A stretch of DNA of 64,000 bases from Stropharia rugosoannulata (GCA_028532985.1 JANCIK010000013.1:1674001-1738000), one strand, 5' to 3'. Shown: positions 11,901 through 25,163, counted from the first letter of the stretch. The notes: generated by a model from the letters alone, not told the origin. Translations and numbers: made by a program.

Positions 11901-14900
11901 TGTCGCGTGCGCATGAGATCCGAAGGCGCGGTGCGATGAGTTTGAGGTCATATACGTCCGGGTATATGACTGACGCGTCGCGTTCGGATGAATCACGCTC
12001 TGATATTGGGTCGCAGGAAGATAGCGGGACGGGTACTGGGACGGGTACGTATACGCCTGGAAGTGGTCGGGAAACTTTAAGTCAGAGCGGAAGTGGAAGT
12101 TATGGAAGGTCACCTATGAGCAGCTATACAGGCAGGAGTTACACGGAAAGCGGCGCGTACACGCCAAGTGGGACCTATACAGGAAGTGGAGGAAGTTACA
12201 CGCCGAGTGGAAGCTATACTGGGACTGGAAGTGGAAGCTTTACGCCTGGCAGTGCAAGTTATACGCCTGGTAGTGGGAGCGGGTCCTACTCGTTGCAGAC
12301 AGAGAGCCAGACTCCGAGCGGGATCACGCACACACAGATCTCGTCGAGCGAGACGGGCTACGACATCTGCCCATCGTCCGACCTCACTGACTTTACCCAG
12401 ATGACGATGTCCAGGACGGAGACGGAGACGCCCACCCCATTGTCCTATGCGGCGTCAGAGACCATTTCTGAAGTCGCCTCGGAAAAGTTTGTCACGGCAT
12501 CCCAGGCTAGCACTGAGTTCCTCACCGCGTCGCAGGCCAGCACCGAGTTCGCAACGGCTGAGGTGATGATTTCAGACAAGGCGTCAATCACTTCGTTCGA
12601 GTCGTTCCCGTCAATCCCAGGGTCGGAGGACTATCTCACTGCCGAGTCTGTGTCGACGACGTACCGCACCGCGTCTGAGCCCGGCATGGAAACGGAATAC
12701 AAAACGGCGTCCGAGCCGTCCGACTCGTCTGTGTACGAGACGGCGGCGGTGTTTGAGGATGAGATTGGTACGATTCCGTCAGAGGCAAGTACGCCGACTA
12801 TGTCTTCGCTGCACCTGTGGTCCCCGGGCCCACCACCAGACCACGACCACCAGCCGGAGAGGGAGCCAAGTGTGATCATCACGCCCTCCGTGGTGCCTAC
12901 GATTCGGTCGCCTACCATGTCGTTCCTTTCTGACCTGCTACCTGAAGAAATTCCGTTGCCGGTCTCAGTTCCTGCAGCAACGCCAGTGCAACTTCCTAGC
13001 TTGGCGGCATCTTCCCCGGCGGAGCGCGAACTTCCAGCTCCGCCCCGTTTCTCGCCCCCCTCGTTCCCGATCTCTGTGCCCCGCTCGCCATCGCTCCCGT
13101 CGGCCCCACGCTCTGTAGAGCCTGCAGAGACGGTCCTGCCTCCGCTTCCGCCTTCTGAAAGGTCTTCACTTCTTCCTAGCTTGCCGCCTTCGCCGCCTGC
13201 GGGTGAGGCCCCTGTCGGCCCGCCTTCGGACCGATCTTCTCTTTTGCCAAGCTTGCCCGCCTCACCATTGGCAGGCCAAGCAGATGTTGGACCTCCTTCT
13301 GAACACGAGTCTTTGTTACCTTCGTTGACGCCCACCCCACCCGGCGAACCGTCTTCTTCACCTGTGTCTCTAGCATCAGCCGAGTCCCCTCCCTTGCCAC
13401 CTCTGCCTGAATTGCCTGACGAGCTAGAGGTCGCTGCGTCTCTTACCCAATCCGAGTCTGTTTCTCCTGCTGTTACACCCACGCCCTCGCCTCTTCAGTT
13501 GTCGCAGGATGAACAGGATGTCCGTACGCCTACTTCGGTCCGCTTACCTACTCTTACCACGGAATCGTCGGTGACTGATGAAGAGGAGGAAGAGAGTGTT
13601 AGTCTTAGCTTGTTGTCCTCGCTTCCTGAGTCGACGCTGGGATCGACTTCCATTGTTACTCCTGCATCTGTTGGTATTTTAACGCCGTCCACGGCGTCGA
13701 CGCTACCGCCTTCTACTCCAGTCATTGCGCCCACTGTTATCCAGTCTAGTGACCTTACTACGGAATCGTCTATTACTACTTCTGTGTCTACGTTCACTCA
13801 GTCTTCGTCTTCGCTCGCACCACCAACTCCGCGCAGGTGGGCTGCCCCGTCCGATGTTTCATATGAGTCTTCAATCCTTCATCCATCGCCTTCGACGCGG
13901 TCTATGGTCTTGCATGACGAGCCAGAGGTGTCGTTCGAGACTTCTATCTTCAGGCCTAGCGGTTCACCTTCGTCCATTGGCGGCATGCTCACGATCCCAG
14001 GAACAACGGCATCTGAATTGGAGGCTGAGACGGAGCTCTCGCCCCTTCCACCTCTGACGCCCGTGCCCCAACTTCCGCCGTCTATATCCTCTGTGTCTGA
14101 TGAGCTCACCCCGACGAGCCTGACGTTCTCTTCTGAGTCGGTTCTCTCAGAGGAGTCGAGTTCGCTGGGCCGAACGCTGTCGACGTACTCGACCATTTCT
14201 TACATGTCGCAGTCTTCACTTCGATCGTCGGTGTTCGATTCGCGTTCGTTGGTTGACTTTGATGAGCCAAGGCAGCAATGGGAAGAGCCTGTGTCGGAAG
14301 TGTCGTTGGATCTGATACCGGAAGTTGAGCCTGAGACGATTCCTGAGGCAGAGACAATGTCAGAGCTGTCGACTGAACCTTCGTTATTGACATCCGTACC
14401 ATCATCTGTAAGTCTTTCATTATCTCTCTATTTTAATGTTCGTATCCTGAAGTTAGTCTAGCCTTCTCTTCCTCCTAGCGATGACTTAAGTAAAGGCATC
14501 ACCCCCGAAGCGTCTCTTAGGGTTAGCATCACAACGCCTCAAGGAAGCGGAGATACAGCAAAGTCAAGTTTGCGCACAGTGCCGTCACTTAGCGAAGTTA
14601 CAGAGCGCGACCTTTCGCGCGACATCGACCGCTTGGCTGACCAGCTGCACAACTATGATACTGCGCGCGGCGTGGAAAGCCAGGATATCGCAAATAACGT
14701 TCGGGCACTGCGAGACGAGCTGAGGGACCTTGCCGAGTACTTGCATCGTCCTAGAACACCGGTGGCCCCTGTTGTTATTGCGGCGCCCGTTGGAGCTCCT
14801 GCCCCGGCTCCGGCACCGACTCCTGCACCGATCGTGGTCATGCAGGCGCCAGTGGCTGCCCCGGCCCTTCCAGAGGCTGAGCGCGCAGAGGCAGGTGTTG

Positions 14901-17900
14901 GTTCCAGCAGCGTGATATCTTCTTTGTATCCTCCCCAACCGGTCGACATCATTCTTGCAGACCGCGCTGTCTCCGTCAGCCGGTCCAATAGTAACGTTAG
15001 CGGATATTCCTTTATATCATCTGCGCATTCAGATGATTTCTTGTACGAACTGGAGGATGAGGATGAGGAGAGCGAGGATGAAGTAGAAGAAGTAGAAGAG
15101 GGGCTGAGGTCAATCACGCCGACGAGTTACAAGGCTCCGAGCATTGCAGAAACATCATCCCTGGACGAGGCGAGCACGTCGTCGTCGAGCGCTCTTTCCT
15201 CTAGCGCGTTGTCAGAATCTGACTCCGGTTCATCGTCGGCGACTACAGTCCGTCCGCCTGACGTTTTGGACACGGCGATGCGCGCTATTCAAGAGCAGCT
15301 CCGCGCATTGTCGGACAAACAGAATGACACTCTCGGCGCCCTCGCAGACTTGCAGAATAGGGAGATACCTCTGCCGCCGCCAGCGGAAGATCATACACCT
15401 GAGCTTGCGGACCGTTTAAGGCGCATTGAAGATCTCATTCAAGCTTTGGTTGAACAAGGACACCCCAAAGGTCCCGAAATACAGTACGTGGAACGGCCGC
15501 TCCCGCCGTCGCCTGCGCCTGTAGTCGAGGCGCCTCCACCGCCAGCACCTGCAACCCCGCCAACTGTGCGTACTATGCCTACCGCACCTATGACGGACCG
15601 CACGGAGTCGGTGACCGACACTGACGACTCGCTTGAGCGGCTTGCACGCATTCTGGGCGACCTCGCCTCTCCAGGGGACCTGCCTCCGCACATGCCCACG
15701 CCCATGCCCGCTTCCTCAGGCATGTCGATGGCGCGCCAGCTCGACGAGATTCTGACGGCCTCCAATCTGCCCCCTACTGACCCGATCGTGGCGCCTTCCT
15801 TTGTTGGGTTCACATACCAACCTGCGGAGCGCGGCGAGCGCGTGAGGAGTCCAAGTATTCTTTCGTTTGACAGTATACCAGTGCCTAGGCCTGCGACGGT
15901 GCCGTTTGTGTTCAATGGGGACTTCCCTGCTCCCCCGCCTGCGCCTGCCCATCCTGGACGGATGCGGACAATTCGGAGAGATACGCGTAGGCCACAGGGT
16001 GGTGATGAAAATGAGAGGAGATTTGAGTACGAGTTCCCTGCTATTCCGCCACAGACGCGTCCCCATGCGTATACGGAGCCGGAGACAGAGCGGGATGGGA
16101 CCTATGCTTACCCGCCGCCCTCGCAGCAGCATCAGCAGCAGCCTTACTCTCGACAGGCGACAGTGGTGCAGCAGCCAGCAACACGTCCGACGCTGCCACC
16201 GCCGCAGCCCATATTTGTGAGTACTACCATTCGTGTGCATGAATATATATCTCAGATGATATTTTTATAGCCTGAGGGCTTACATCCCCGGCCGCCGAGC
16301 GCACCGTCTACACTTGGCGCAGAAGGTGATCGCGTTGGAAAAAGTTGGTATAGGCCCTCCCGGCAAGGACAGAGGGTTAGTCACAATAATGTTATGCCTT
16401 TTATTACTGCGTGCTCACTTAATTTCTTACTTCTTTTTTCCACTAAATAGCCAACTACGCAGACTAATGTTCCTCCTGGCGGCGGCAGACCCAGTCCGGG
16501 CGACGGTGAAGGTCCTGCGCCGAGAGGTGCACCGTATATTCCCATGCCACCTGCTCCTGTAAGTTCTTCTTGATCTGTAGTGAATTCACGAGATGCTAAT
16601 CTTCTTTCTAGATGCAAATTCAGCTTCCACCTCTATTTGATTCGCTGATGGAAATTTTGAGAGTCCGTTTTGTGACATTTTTTGCTCAGACGTCGTGTTT
16701 CTAATGTTTGTTCTAGGAAAATCGTTTAGCCCAATTGGCGACTGTGGAACAGCAGCGCGAGCTCATGCGTTATATGCGTGGTTTGAATGAATGGTTGGAG
16801 AGAGATGTACATGATCGCCAGTCTGAAATACGCGGGGTACTTGCGCGGGTTGACCATCTGGGCGATGCCCTTCGCGGGTTGCAGATGCAAGGTAGTCTGA
16901 GACGTTTTCAGCCACTTAAACATATTTTACTAATGAATTATTCCAGCACAAGGACGCCGTCCTCTCAGCACAGAGTCTTCTGAAACTGACGACGGGACAG
17001 AGGTCTATCACGTACCAGGCGGACCAATACGCATGCCTATGCCTGAACCGCAGTTGCAACAGCAGCCATGGCCTCCACAGGGCTTCCAGCCCTTCTCTGA
17101 CCGCCCCGTCGTCCCCCATGTTGTTCCGACTGGTACACCGCACCGTCCAATCAATGTCGTACCCTCAATGCCCCATGGTACTGGGATGGCCCCCGGGCCC
17201 ATGCCTATGCCCATGCCTACGCCAGGCCCTTCAGGTGTCCCCAGGATTCCGACGGATGGGTTCCATCATCGTACACCCGGTCCCCGCCCTGCTTCACGTG
17301 CCCAGTCGCCCGAATCAATCTTTATCCCGCCCGATTTGGCGGCACAGCAGCAGCAGCATGTCCCGCACCGTTCGTATTCGCGTTCGTCTACTGGCCCCCC
17401 TAGGTCATTTACTCAGACTCCGACAATGATTCCGCCCCGACACCATATGGGCGCAGACGTTGTTGAAGTACCGCGTAGTCCGTCAAGCAGCATGTCGTAT
17501 AGCTCTGACACGGAGAGCAGGTCGCGCAGGCCCCGGAGCAGCGGGCCGAGTCGATCCACCAGTAGGCCAATAGACAGCTATCCGAGCCGCACTGAGAGCA
17601 GGAGAACGCGCAGGACGTCGCCGTCGCGGAGCTATCGGACGGATAGTAGGTCGCGCACACCTGCCCGCCACACTCCGCACCCCTTGGAGGTGATCAACAC
17701 GGATATACCAGATGTGCATCGTCCGCCGACTATTCGCCCCGTCTCACCTTACGAAGGGCGGCGCCATGATGTTCACGTTATTTCGCCCTCGCAAGATGGC
17801 TCGATGTCCCCCAGGTCAGGTTTCATGCCGCCCCCGCACAGTGATTACCTTCATGCTCAGCCCTCGCTCCCGCCCCAGCCAATACAGGGCCAGGGCCAGC

Positions 17901-20900
17901 CAACTACAATTGTTGTACAACAACCTGCGCCTGCTCCTGCGCCCGGGCCTATTGTGATCACTCCAAGCCAGGGCCAGGGATACCCTCAAGAGATGCACAT
18001 GCCTCCTGGATCAGCTATGATGCATCCTGGAACGCCTATGATGCCGCCTGGAACGCCTATGATGGCTGGTCCTGGGATGCCTATGACAGGAATGCCTATG
18101 ACAGGAATGCCTATGACTGGAGTACCAATGACAGGAATGCCTATGACTGGAGTACCAATGACAGGAATGCCTATGACTGGAGTGCCGATGACTGGTATGG
18201 GGTTGCCTCCTGTTATCATGCGGACCTCTTCGAGGTCTTCAAGGAGCAGGAGCAGGAGCCCATCGCCCCGTAGCCATCGCGGGCACAGTCGGAGTCGGAC
18301 CCCAGCGGCTCAGCCCCCTGCGCAGGGATCCAATCAACCTATCGTGATAACTACTGAGCAGCCGCGACGTTCACATAGTCGATCGCGCTCCCCGCGCCAT
18401 CATACGCCCCAGCTCCCGCCTCAGCCTGCCGGAACAACCATCATGATGCCACCTAATATGCAGACGGGTATGCCTATGCAGCCCAGTATGTTGCCCCAGC
18501 CAGGGATGCCTGGAGTGCCTTTCGGCCAGCCGCCAGTCGTGATGATGCGCACCTCATCTAGTTCGCGGTCGAGAAGTCGCAGTCGCAGTCCTAGGAGAAG
18601 CAGGAGCAGGAGTAGCCGTAGCCGTCATCATCATGACCAGCCTGCTGCTCCCCCCGTTATTATCCAGCCGCCTGCTGGTACCGCACATGCTCCATCCCAG
18701 GGTCCCGCGGTCATTGTTCAGCCAGGCGCAAGTATGCCTATGCCAGGTATGTCCATGCCGGGTATGCCGATGCCTGGAATGCCGATGCCTGGAATGCCCT
18801 TGACTGGTATGCATCCTCAAGTTATCTATGAAAGGAGTGGAAGTACACGCTCCCGGTCGCGGTCGCGCTCACCGCGGAGGACTCAAACGGTCCAACCTAT
18901 TGTCCTTCCTCCGGCTACGGGAGGCCACCACTCACGATCAAGGTCTCCAAGGCATCGCTCACACTCACGCTCACGGCGCTCGCGCTCGCGTTCTCCGCGT
19001 CATTATAGTAGATATGGTGATTCTCGCTCATCCCCTCCTTCGCATGGTTTTGTGCCGACTGTGCCAATTGGAACTGTTCACCCCGGCTCGACAGTGCCTG
19101 TTATGGTCAGAGATCCGACGTACTACTCGACTCACCGTACTCGTTCGCGGTCACCCTCCCCGAGACGTCACGGTTATGGCCGTTCGCGTTCCCCTTTGAG
19201 TCGCGCACATTCGAGGAGGCGCTCGCGTTCCCTGTCTCCAAGGAGTCGTTCACGTTCTCCAAGATACTCAACCCGTTCGCGATCGCCTCGCCGTCGTTAC
19301 TCCCGATCTCCTACACGGTACCGTGGATCGCCATCCCGAGGATCCCCTACGCGGTACCGTGGATCGCCAACTCAAAGGTCTCGGACGCCGACAGCTCGAC
19401 CATATTCACCAAGGAGTGTGCGTCGTATTTCACGGTCACCTTCACCCAGGTACAGGCGCGATGCTCCTCGTGTTGAAGTTGTTCAAGGCTCTTCCTATGA
19501 CCCTTCCCGTCGTCATCGTTCAGAACGATCGCGTCGCGGACCTCGTCGCTCGTCTTCTGTTGCTGATCGTCGATATTCGCGGTCACCGAGTGACACTTCG
19601 AGGCGGTCACGCTCCCTACGCAGCCGATCATTCTCCCCGCGTTCGCGCTCTTACTCTCCTCCACCTGTACCAATTGCTAGTCGGCATGGTACCTTTAGAA
19701 CTCCCAGTCGCTACACACCCGGTGGCCAACATACCATCTCCATCCACCCTCCAAGTGATGGTTCACAACGCTCAATGACACCCACCCAAGCCGGAATGCA
19801 AAGGTCGGGCTCTGCATCTCGTCCCATGCGCAGGCCGTCAACTTCGTATGCTCCGAGCCTTGACGGCCATCCGCGTTCTCCTGACAGCGTGGTTATCACA
19901 GTCCCTCCAAGTCAGAGGCCTCATAGGCCTCCTACTGTTATGGATGTGGGTGATGTTTCTGGAGTGCCTCATGTTAGTCGTACGACTACGCCAGGCAGGC
20001 ATTCACCAGGTAAGCTTAACTTGCAAGTTTTCATGATTGTTTACTGAGTATTTTCAGATTATTCCGAGGCAAACTACTCGGACTACGCTCCCACCACTCG
20101 TCGTGAACGAGGTCAACATCCTGAGGATGTTCGCGCAGAACGTGAGGAACCTGCTGCCCCACCAGCGCATCCTCCCAGTGCTGCTGATGCTCCTAGTATT
20201 GAAGCTCCATCTTCGCGCCACCCCGATGAAGATGCTCTTTCTTATGCTCCTTCAGCCATCGCACCTTCTGCTGTCGAGACACCTGATGTTCATCGTCAGC
20301 CCACTACAGCCTCGAGCAGGTCTGCAAGGCCCGTGCGTCCGCCCACAGAAGCTTCTGATAAGCGACCTCCTACACAAGTATCTGATAGACGTCCTCCTAC
20401 ACATGCTTCTGATAGACGTCCTCCTACACATGCTTCTGAGCGGTCAGCTATACCTCAGCCACCTCAGCCACCTCAACGCGAAGCTACTGCAACTCCCTTC
20501 AATTTCCAAGTCGCTGAAGAAAGTCGTGGTCAGCTCGAAGAGCTCAATGCCGCAGCCAATAAACTCTTGGTAACTGCAGCAGCTGCGGAGGAAGCTGAAG
20601 ACCAGCGAGAGCTTGAGTTCCGCGCCCATGAGGAACATCGCGATGAGTTATTCCAGCAGAACGAAGCGGCAAGATTGCGAGAGGCGCGTGAGCGTGCTGA
20701 AGGGATTTGGGCTGAGCTAGAGTCTCGTCTGGCGACTCTGCCTCCTCCACGCCCGGTCGAAGACGTGCCTATCGGTGAGAAACCCGAATCGGAAATCGAT
20801 AGAGAATCGATTCATACCATTCGTACGGCTGCTGCTGCTGCTGCCAGTCAACATGCCAGTGATGTATTGGAGACCGTCAGGGAGGAGCGAGAAGAAGCTC

Positions 20901-22370
20901 AGCGAGAGCGTGAACAATTGGCTGAGGAGCGCGCGGCGATGCTGGAAGAGTTGAAGCGGGAGCGGGACCTCATCATTGAGGAGAAGGATACTCGGATACG
21001 CGCACTGGAGGAACAGCTTGCGCAGTTGAAGGACGAGTTCGAAGGCGAGAAACAGCAACGAGCGGCAGAGGAGGCGGAGGCGAGGGAACGAGAGCAGCAA
21101 GAACGGGCTGAACGCGACGACTTTGTGCGGGCCCAACTGACAGATCTCACGAACTTACTTCAAGACCAACGGGATATGCTAGAGAACAAGAAATCGGATG
21201 CCGATGCTCGATATGACGAGAAGTTGTCCAGGCGGGCTGAAAAGGAGATGCATTCACTTGAATTACACGACATTGTTCGCAAGATTCACGACGACATGCA
21301 AGCCGAGCGGGAGAGGTCCGAACAGGATAGACTCGCAACCAAAGAAGGTACGTAATCATCTACTACTTGTACTGTAGATTGTCTCACCACGCTTTATAGC
21401 TATGGAAAGAATCATCGACGATCTCCAAAAGCAAAACCACGAACAACGCGAATTGCTGCAATCGCTTTCTGAGAGTACGTTACAACTTACAGTGTCACAC
21501 TTACTCTGCTGATCTTTTGCAAATAAATAGGCTGGAGAGCGGACTGCGAGAAGCATCATCTTGCGACTATCGAAGCCGTACGGTCTACTTCTCACGAACA
21601 AGTGCCTTTCAATGTTCAAGGCGTATGTTCTTTTGTTTCTCTTCCAGTTAAAAAGGCTTGCTCATCATCTACCTTTAGTATCTCGACGAGTTTAGTAGAG
21701 CACTAGCTACTGAAGTACGCATGCTGCTCGGCGAAGTCGGCAAAATCCGTGAAGAAAGACGTGCACTCCAACAGTATGTCCCGAGTTTCTAGACCGAGTA
21801 CATATTCACTGACATGTACTTCCAGCGAAATTGGCGATCTTTTGTGCATGAAAGCTAAATACGGCCCCGGCGGCGAGTACGAACCCGAGTGGTAAGTGGC
21901 CCTTTTTTTTTCCCTCTCGAAGGTTTGCTCACCGATGTTGCAGGAAACCACCGGCCCCTCCTATCCCTCCCCCTGAAGCGATGCCAGAGATGGCGTCGAT
22001 GCCCGACATCCCGCCCCTTGCTAAACCAGCCTGGAGAACGGTACACCCTCGTCCAAAGAAAAAGAAAAAGACCCAAATGGCGCCTGCACCGGTTGCTTCC
22101 ACTTCGGCGATGCCACCTCCTATGGCAATGTACCCCGGCCTATATGACCCCGGTCACCAGGTTCGTCAGTCGTGGGCGACTTGGCAACGTAAGTACTGGA
22201 TAGTCAGTTGTTCTTGGCCCATTTACTTATTTTTGTTTTCTGCAGCTGGCAATATCCCAATGACACCGCCATCCGTAGAGGCCACATTGATGGTCCCAGG
22301 ACGTGACAGTGCTGCAAGTCCAGGGTTGTTCGGTCCCCGCACACCTTCAAACTCTTCGTTGTACCGCTAA
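8913..22370 (+). CDS. Giant PH-domain, Ser/Thr-rich, RS-repeat and coiled-coil protein
   Basis: Seventeen exons join in frame to 4,188 codons: 8913-9009, 9069-10585, 10645-11009, 11065-14407, 14462-16216, 16271-16375, 16451-16558, 16612-16662, 16717-16891, 16947-20009, 20058-21347, 21400-21474, 21531-21622, 21679-21773, 21826-21891, 21944-22188, 22246-22370. An acidic start (DRRDDDDEEDEDFY) is followed by Ser/Thr/Tyr/Gly repeats. Exon 3 (about residues 539-660) reads as a PH domain (PLHIGLLWYLNVH, ending with LERQKWVNRLWDAV). Then come Ser/Pro-rich and acidic stretches, a GMPMT repeat near residue 2880, long RS-type tracts (about 2930-3420), a Glu/Arg-rich coiled coil (about 3660-4050) and a Pro-rich tail with a KKKKK run. 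No catalytic domain is visible. It may be a membrane- or cortex-associated scaffold, but that is inference from PH plus coiled coil. Every exon junction preserves phase, supporting one gene. Confidence 0.85.
10645..11090 (+). other. PH domain within the giant protein (exon 3 and start of exon 4)
   Basis: This is the only globular fold I recognise in the 4,188-residue product. The order fits a pleckstrin homology domain: an opening strand (HIGLLWYLNVHASP), a WQRCQALLYPHMLLLSWL strand pair, a central VALDLLNCTSIQSV, then LVPFHMLYADGVERLAAES and the closing helix RQKWVNRLWDAVNR, whose Trp is the family hallmark. An intron (11010-11064) splits the last helix. Known PH domains bind phosphoinositides or proteins; which applies here cannot be read from the sequence. 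Confidence 0.7.
18074..18200 (+). repeat. In-frame 15-bp tandem repeat (GMPMT units)
   Basis: About nine near-perfect 15-bp units encode alternating GMPMT and GVPMT inside exon 10 of the giant gene. A related GMPMP run recurs at about 18745-18800. The unit length is a multiple of three, so copy-number change would keep frame. The surrounding region is rich in Met, Pro and Gly. Confidence 0.9.
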
Positions 22371-23093
22371 TGTTTTTATGAACTATTGATGATCATGATT
22401 ATGAACGCCCTTTTTGTACGATCGGTTTTTGACCTTATTTTCTTCGTTATTTTATTACCCAAGTTGACCTCTACACATATACATATGTATCTACTTTGCA
22501 GATATTCTTAGTGCATACTATCCTTACATTCTGCTTTGATCTTGTTTGGAAATTATTGTATATAACGTGCTATGGAATGATTATTATCTTGAGATTAGTG
22601 AACGAATACTTTGAGTATGTGCATAGAGTACTTAAGTCCTTTGGTGTGTATGACTCCCCGCAAGCGTAAATGTTTTGAGGGATGGCCAAGTAAATGCTGT
22701 AAGCTATGTCCTTCCGCGTAGTAAATATTCATACCCCGATTGAATCGGCGCTTGAAGTATACTAGTCGCCGTTGTAATAATATTAGCACCCATGAGCAGC
22801 CATGTAGATGTTTTGCCACTTCATTCAAACAAAGTCGTTAGTTCTGGTCAAGACGAATGTCATTTCACTCCACCATGGAAATTGGAATGACATTCGTCCT
22901 AACTTCCTCCAACACCTCACCACTTCCTCCGGTCCGTAGAGCCCATATGATCCCTGCCCATGACTATCGTCACCTTCTTTTCAGTGCTTCTGGCGAGTTC
23001 TGAGATGATATATGAGCACAGAAATATGTGGTTGATCATATCCATTGTTTTCCCTCCAGTGAATGTTCAGTAAAGAAAGACACAGGAAAGAAT
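22371..23093. other. Intergenic between giant gene and GH28 gene
   Basis: This holds the 3' untranslated region of the giant gene and the promoter of the GH28 gene. No coding is supported. It contains a strong inverted repeat, listed separately. Confidence 0.6.
22852..22898. repeat. 13-bp perfect inverted repeat (hairpin)
   Basis: GACGAATGTCATT at 22852-22864 is exactly complementary to AATGACATTCGTC at 22886-22898, with a 21-base loop. It lies about 195 bp upstream of the GH28 start codon and 480 bp downstream of the giant gene stop. It could be a binding site for a dimeric regulator, part of a small inverted-repeat element, or a structured transcript end. Confidence 0.75.
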
Positions 23094-25163
23094 ATGAGGC
23101 TTAGTCGAACACCAGGGTTAGTGCTTTGTGCTCTAGCGCTATCAAGACTCTCGGTTGCTCTCACCGTCCCGCCTCCGGTCGTCAAATCTGAGAAGACGTG
23201 TTATGTGAGCCCGCTGGGTACAGGCTGGGATGATACCGATCAGGCAGGTTTATTTGTTGTCAATAGTTATTGAGTCACATTCACATATATGTTACTCGCA
23301 CAGGTGGAGGCCGCAATCGCGAAGTGTGGACATTATGGGACAACTGAGTTCGCACCTGGCTCGTACAATATCACTCGGTGAGCGTAGATGGGCTCCGGTG
23401 CCTCTGGGATTATAAACTTACGCATATGTCGAATGCCAGTAAGATGACCTGGGACCTTGTCTCCTCGAAGGTCAACCTACGGGGATACCTGACGGTACGT
23501 CGCGATTTATGGTCGAAGCCGTCATGACATGTTCATTTTATCGTTTGCAAACTATAGTACCCACCCGACATTAACTACTGGTTGGATGCGAACAATACGT
23601 ACCGTGTCATATTCATTCAGGTGCATATTTTATTTCCTCCTTTATTTTAAGGGCGTCTTTCAAATATCCCCATGTAGAGTCAAGCCTCGTGGTTTGTTAT
23701 CACCGGATCAGACTTTGAGATCGACGCATTCAACACTGGCGGGATTCAAGGCAACGGGCAGGTATGTTTTGCTTTATGAAGTGTTGTTTGTTAAAATAAC
23801 TCGGATTTCTCCTTCCAAATACGAAGACGTGGTGGTCCTACTTCGCCACACACACTCGCGCAGATGGAGACGGAAGGCCTGTCTCCCTCACAGTGTACAA
23901 AGCCTTGCGCGGGGCTATCCGCAACTTCCGTATTGTCTCTCCACCCTTCTGGGCTAATGCAATCGCGGAGTCGCAGGACGTATTGTATGACGGCATGTAT
24001 GTTAACGCGACGAACGAGGACTCGCTTTACGTGGGCCGGAAGTGAGTTCTTTGTAAATAAAGCCTTAAGTATTCTGATTGCTCATGCTTCATGGGGAAGT
24101 ATTGTTGAAAATACAGATGGTATTGATACGTACCGGAGCGATGGTGTTTCGCTGGTCAATTGGGACGTTTCGAATGGGGACGACTGCGTTGCGATTAAAG
24201 GGGTGTGTTTGTGTTCCTTCTTTTAGTTTGTTTAGCCATTGTAGTCTCACAACGTCATGTAGAATTCTAGCAATCTTGAACTCCGTAACATAACCTGCCA
24301 CGGTGGTGGCGGAGTTGCCATTGGTTCTTTGGGGCAATATGTAGGCATGGTGAGCTGCTACTTTGATTTTAGATTGAGGCGAAGCTCTAACATAACTATA
24401 TCCTTTTTCAACCAGCCCGACTACGTGACAAATGTCGAGATGGACACTTTGCATGTAGGCTCCATATATGCCCTTGTAGTGGTCACGTATATCTACTTAC
24501 AGGTATACAGATGATAAGGGTTGACCCAAACGTTCAACCTATAATGGCATCCGGGGTACGACTTCCTGCTGATAGCATTCCCCAGGTTTTCACCTGTTGC
24601 TCTGCAGGTCTACTTTAAATCATGGGATGGCAGCGTCAACGGGGCTCCCCCGACCGGTGGAGGTGGCGCGGGCGGTATGTACATTTCCTTTATCAGTTAA
24701 TTTAAGAAAACTCACAAACAACTGCAGGTGCGGTACGAAATATTATAGCAAGGAATGTTCGAGTGGATGGAGTGTCTACACCCGTGGATATGCACCAGAA
24801 TAACGATGCGCTTGCGGGAGACCTTCCCTCAACCCTAAGCTTCGGAGATGTACATTACATCAACTGGACAGGGACTGCGAGCACCAGTACCAGTGGGTTA
24901 TTTACCAATCATGATCGTGAGGCATTTATTAATGGGCGCGCGGAACAGTTGTCCATTTGGCCTGCAGCCCGGCGGCCATTTGCTCCGATATATCGTTCAC
25001 TGATTTCCATGTTGACCCGCCGGCTGACGAAGAGCCTCTTTTTGTATGCCAGAACACTGCTGATGTGACGGGGTTGAAAAGTATGCATGTCTGATCCTCC
25101 TTAATCTGTTTACTTTGATTAATGGGGAGATTCACAGGCTGTAACACTACGGGGAGCGCATGA
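23094..25163 (+). CDS. Secreted glycoside hydrolase family 28 (polygalacturonase-type) enzyme
   Basis: A multi-exon gene whose product starts with a signal peptide ([22 protein letters not shown]). GH28 enzymes cleave pectin backbones outside the cell on a right-handed beta-helix. Family motifs appear in order: NTDGIDTY (about 24113-24130), [10 protein letters not shown] (about 24175-24200) with the acid pair, GSLGQY (about 24325-24342), and a YFKSWDG block (about 24612) in the place of the substrate-binding RIK motif. The usual GHG histidine position reads [11 protein letters not shown], so the His that helps catalysis in endo-polygalacturonases is a Gly here. The first intron (23244-23303) fits only a GC-AG splice. 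The last exons ([17 protein letters not shown], then SCNTTGSA and stop) join in frame. It probably belongs to an exo-acting or rhamnogalacturonan-type branch; which one is uncertain. Confidence 0.82.

Noticed and set aside
12631..13482. 283-codon frame antisense to the giant gene
   Set aside because: It is the mirror of a Ser/Pro-rich exon; low-complexity coding often leaves the opposite strand open. No start context, domain or splicing supports it.
18074..18200. Possible CRISPR-like array
   Set aside because: The 15-bp units are contiguous, in frame and encode GMPMT repeats inside an exon; there are no spacers, and the host is a eukaryote.
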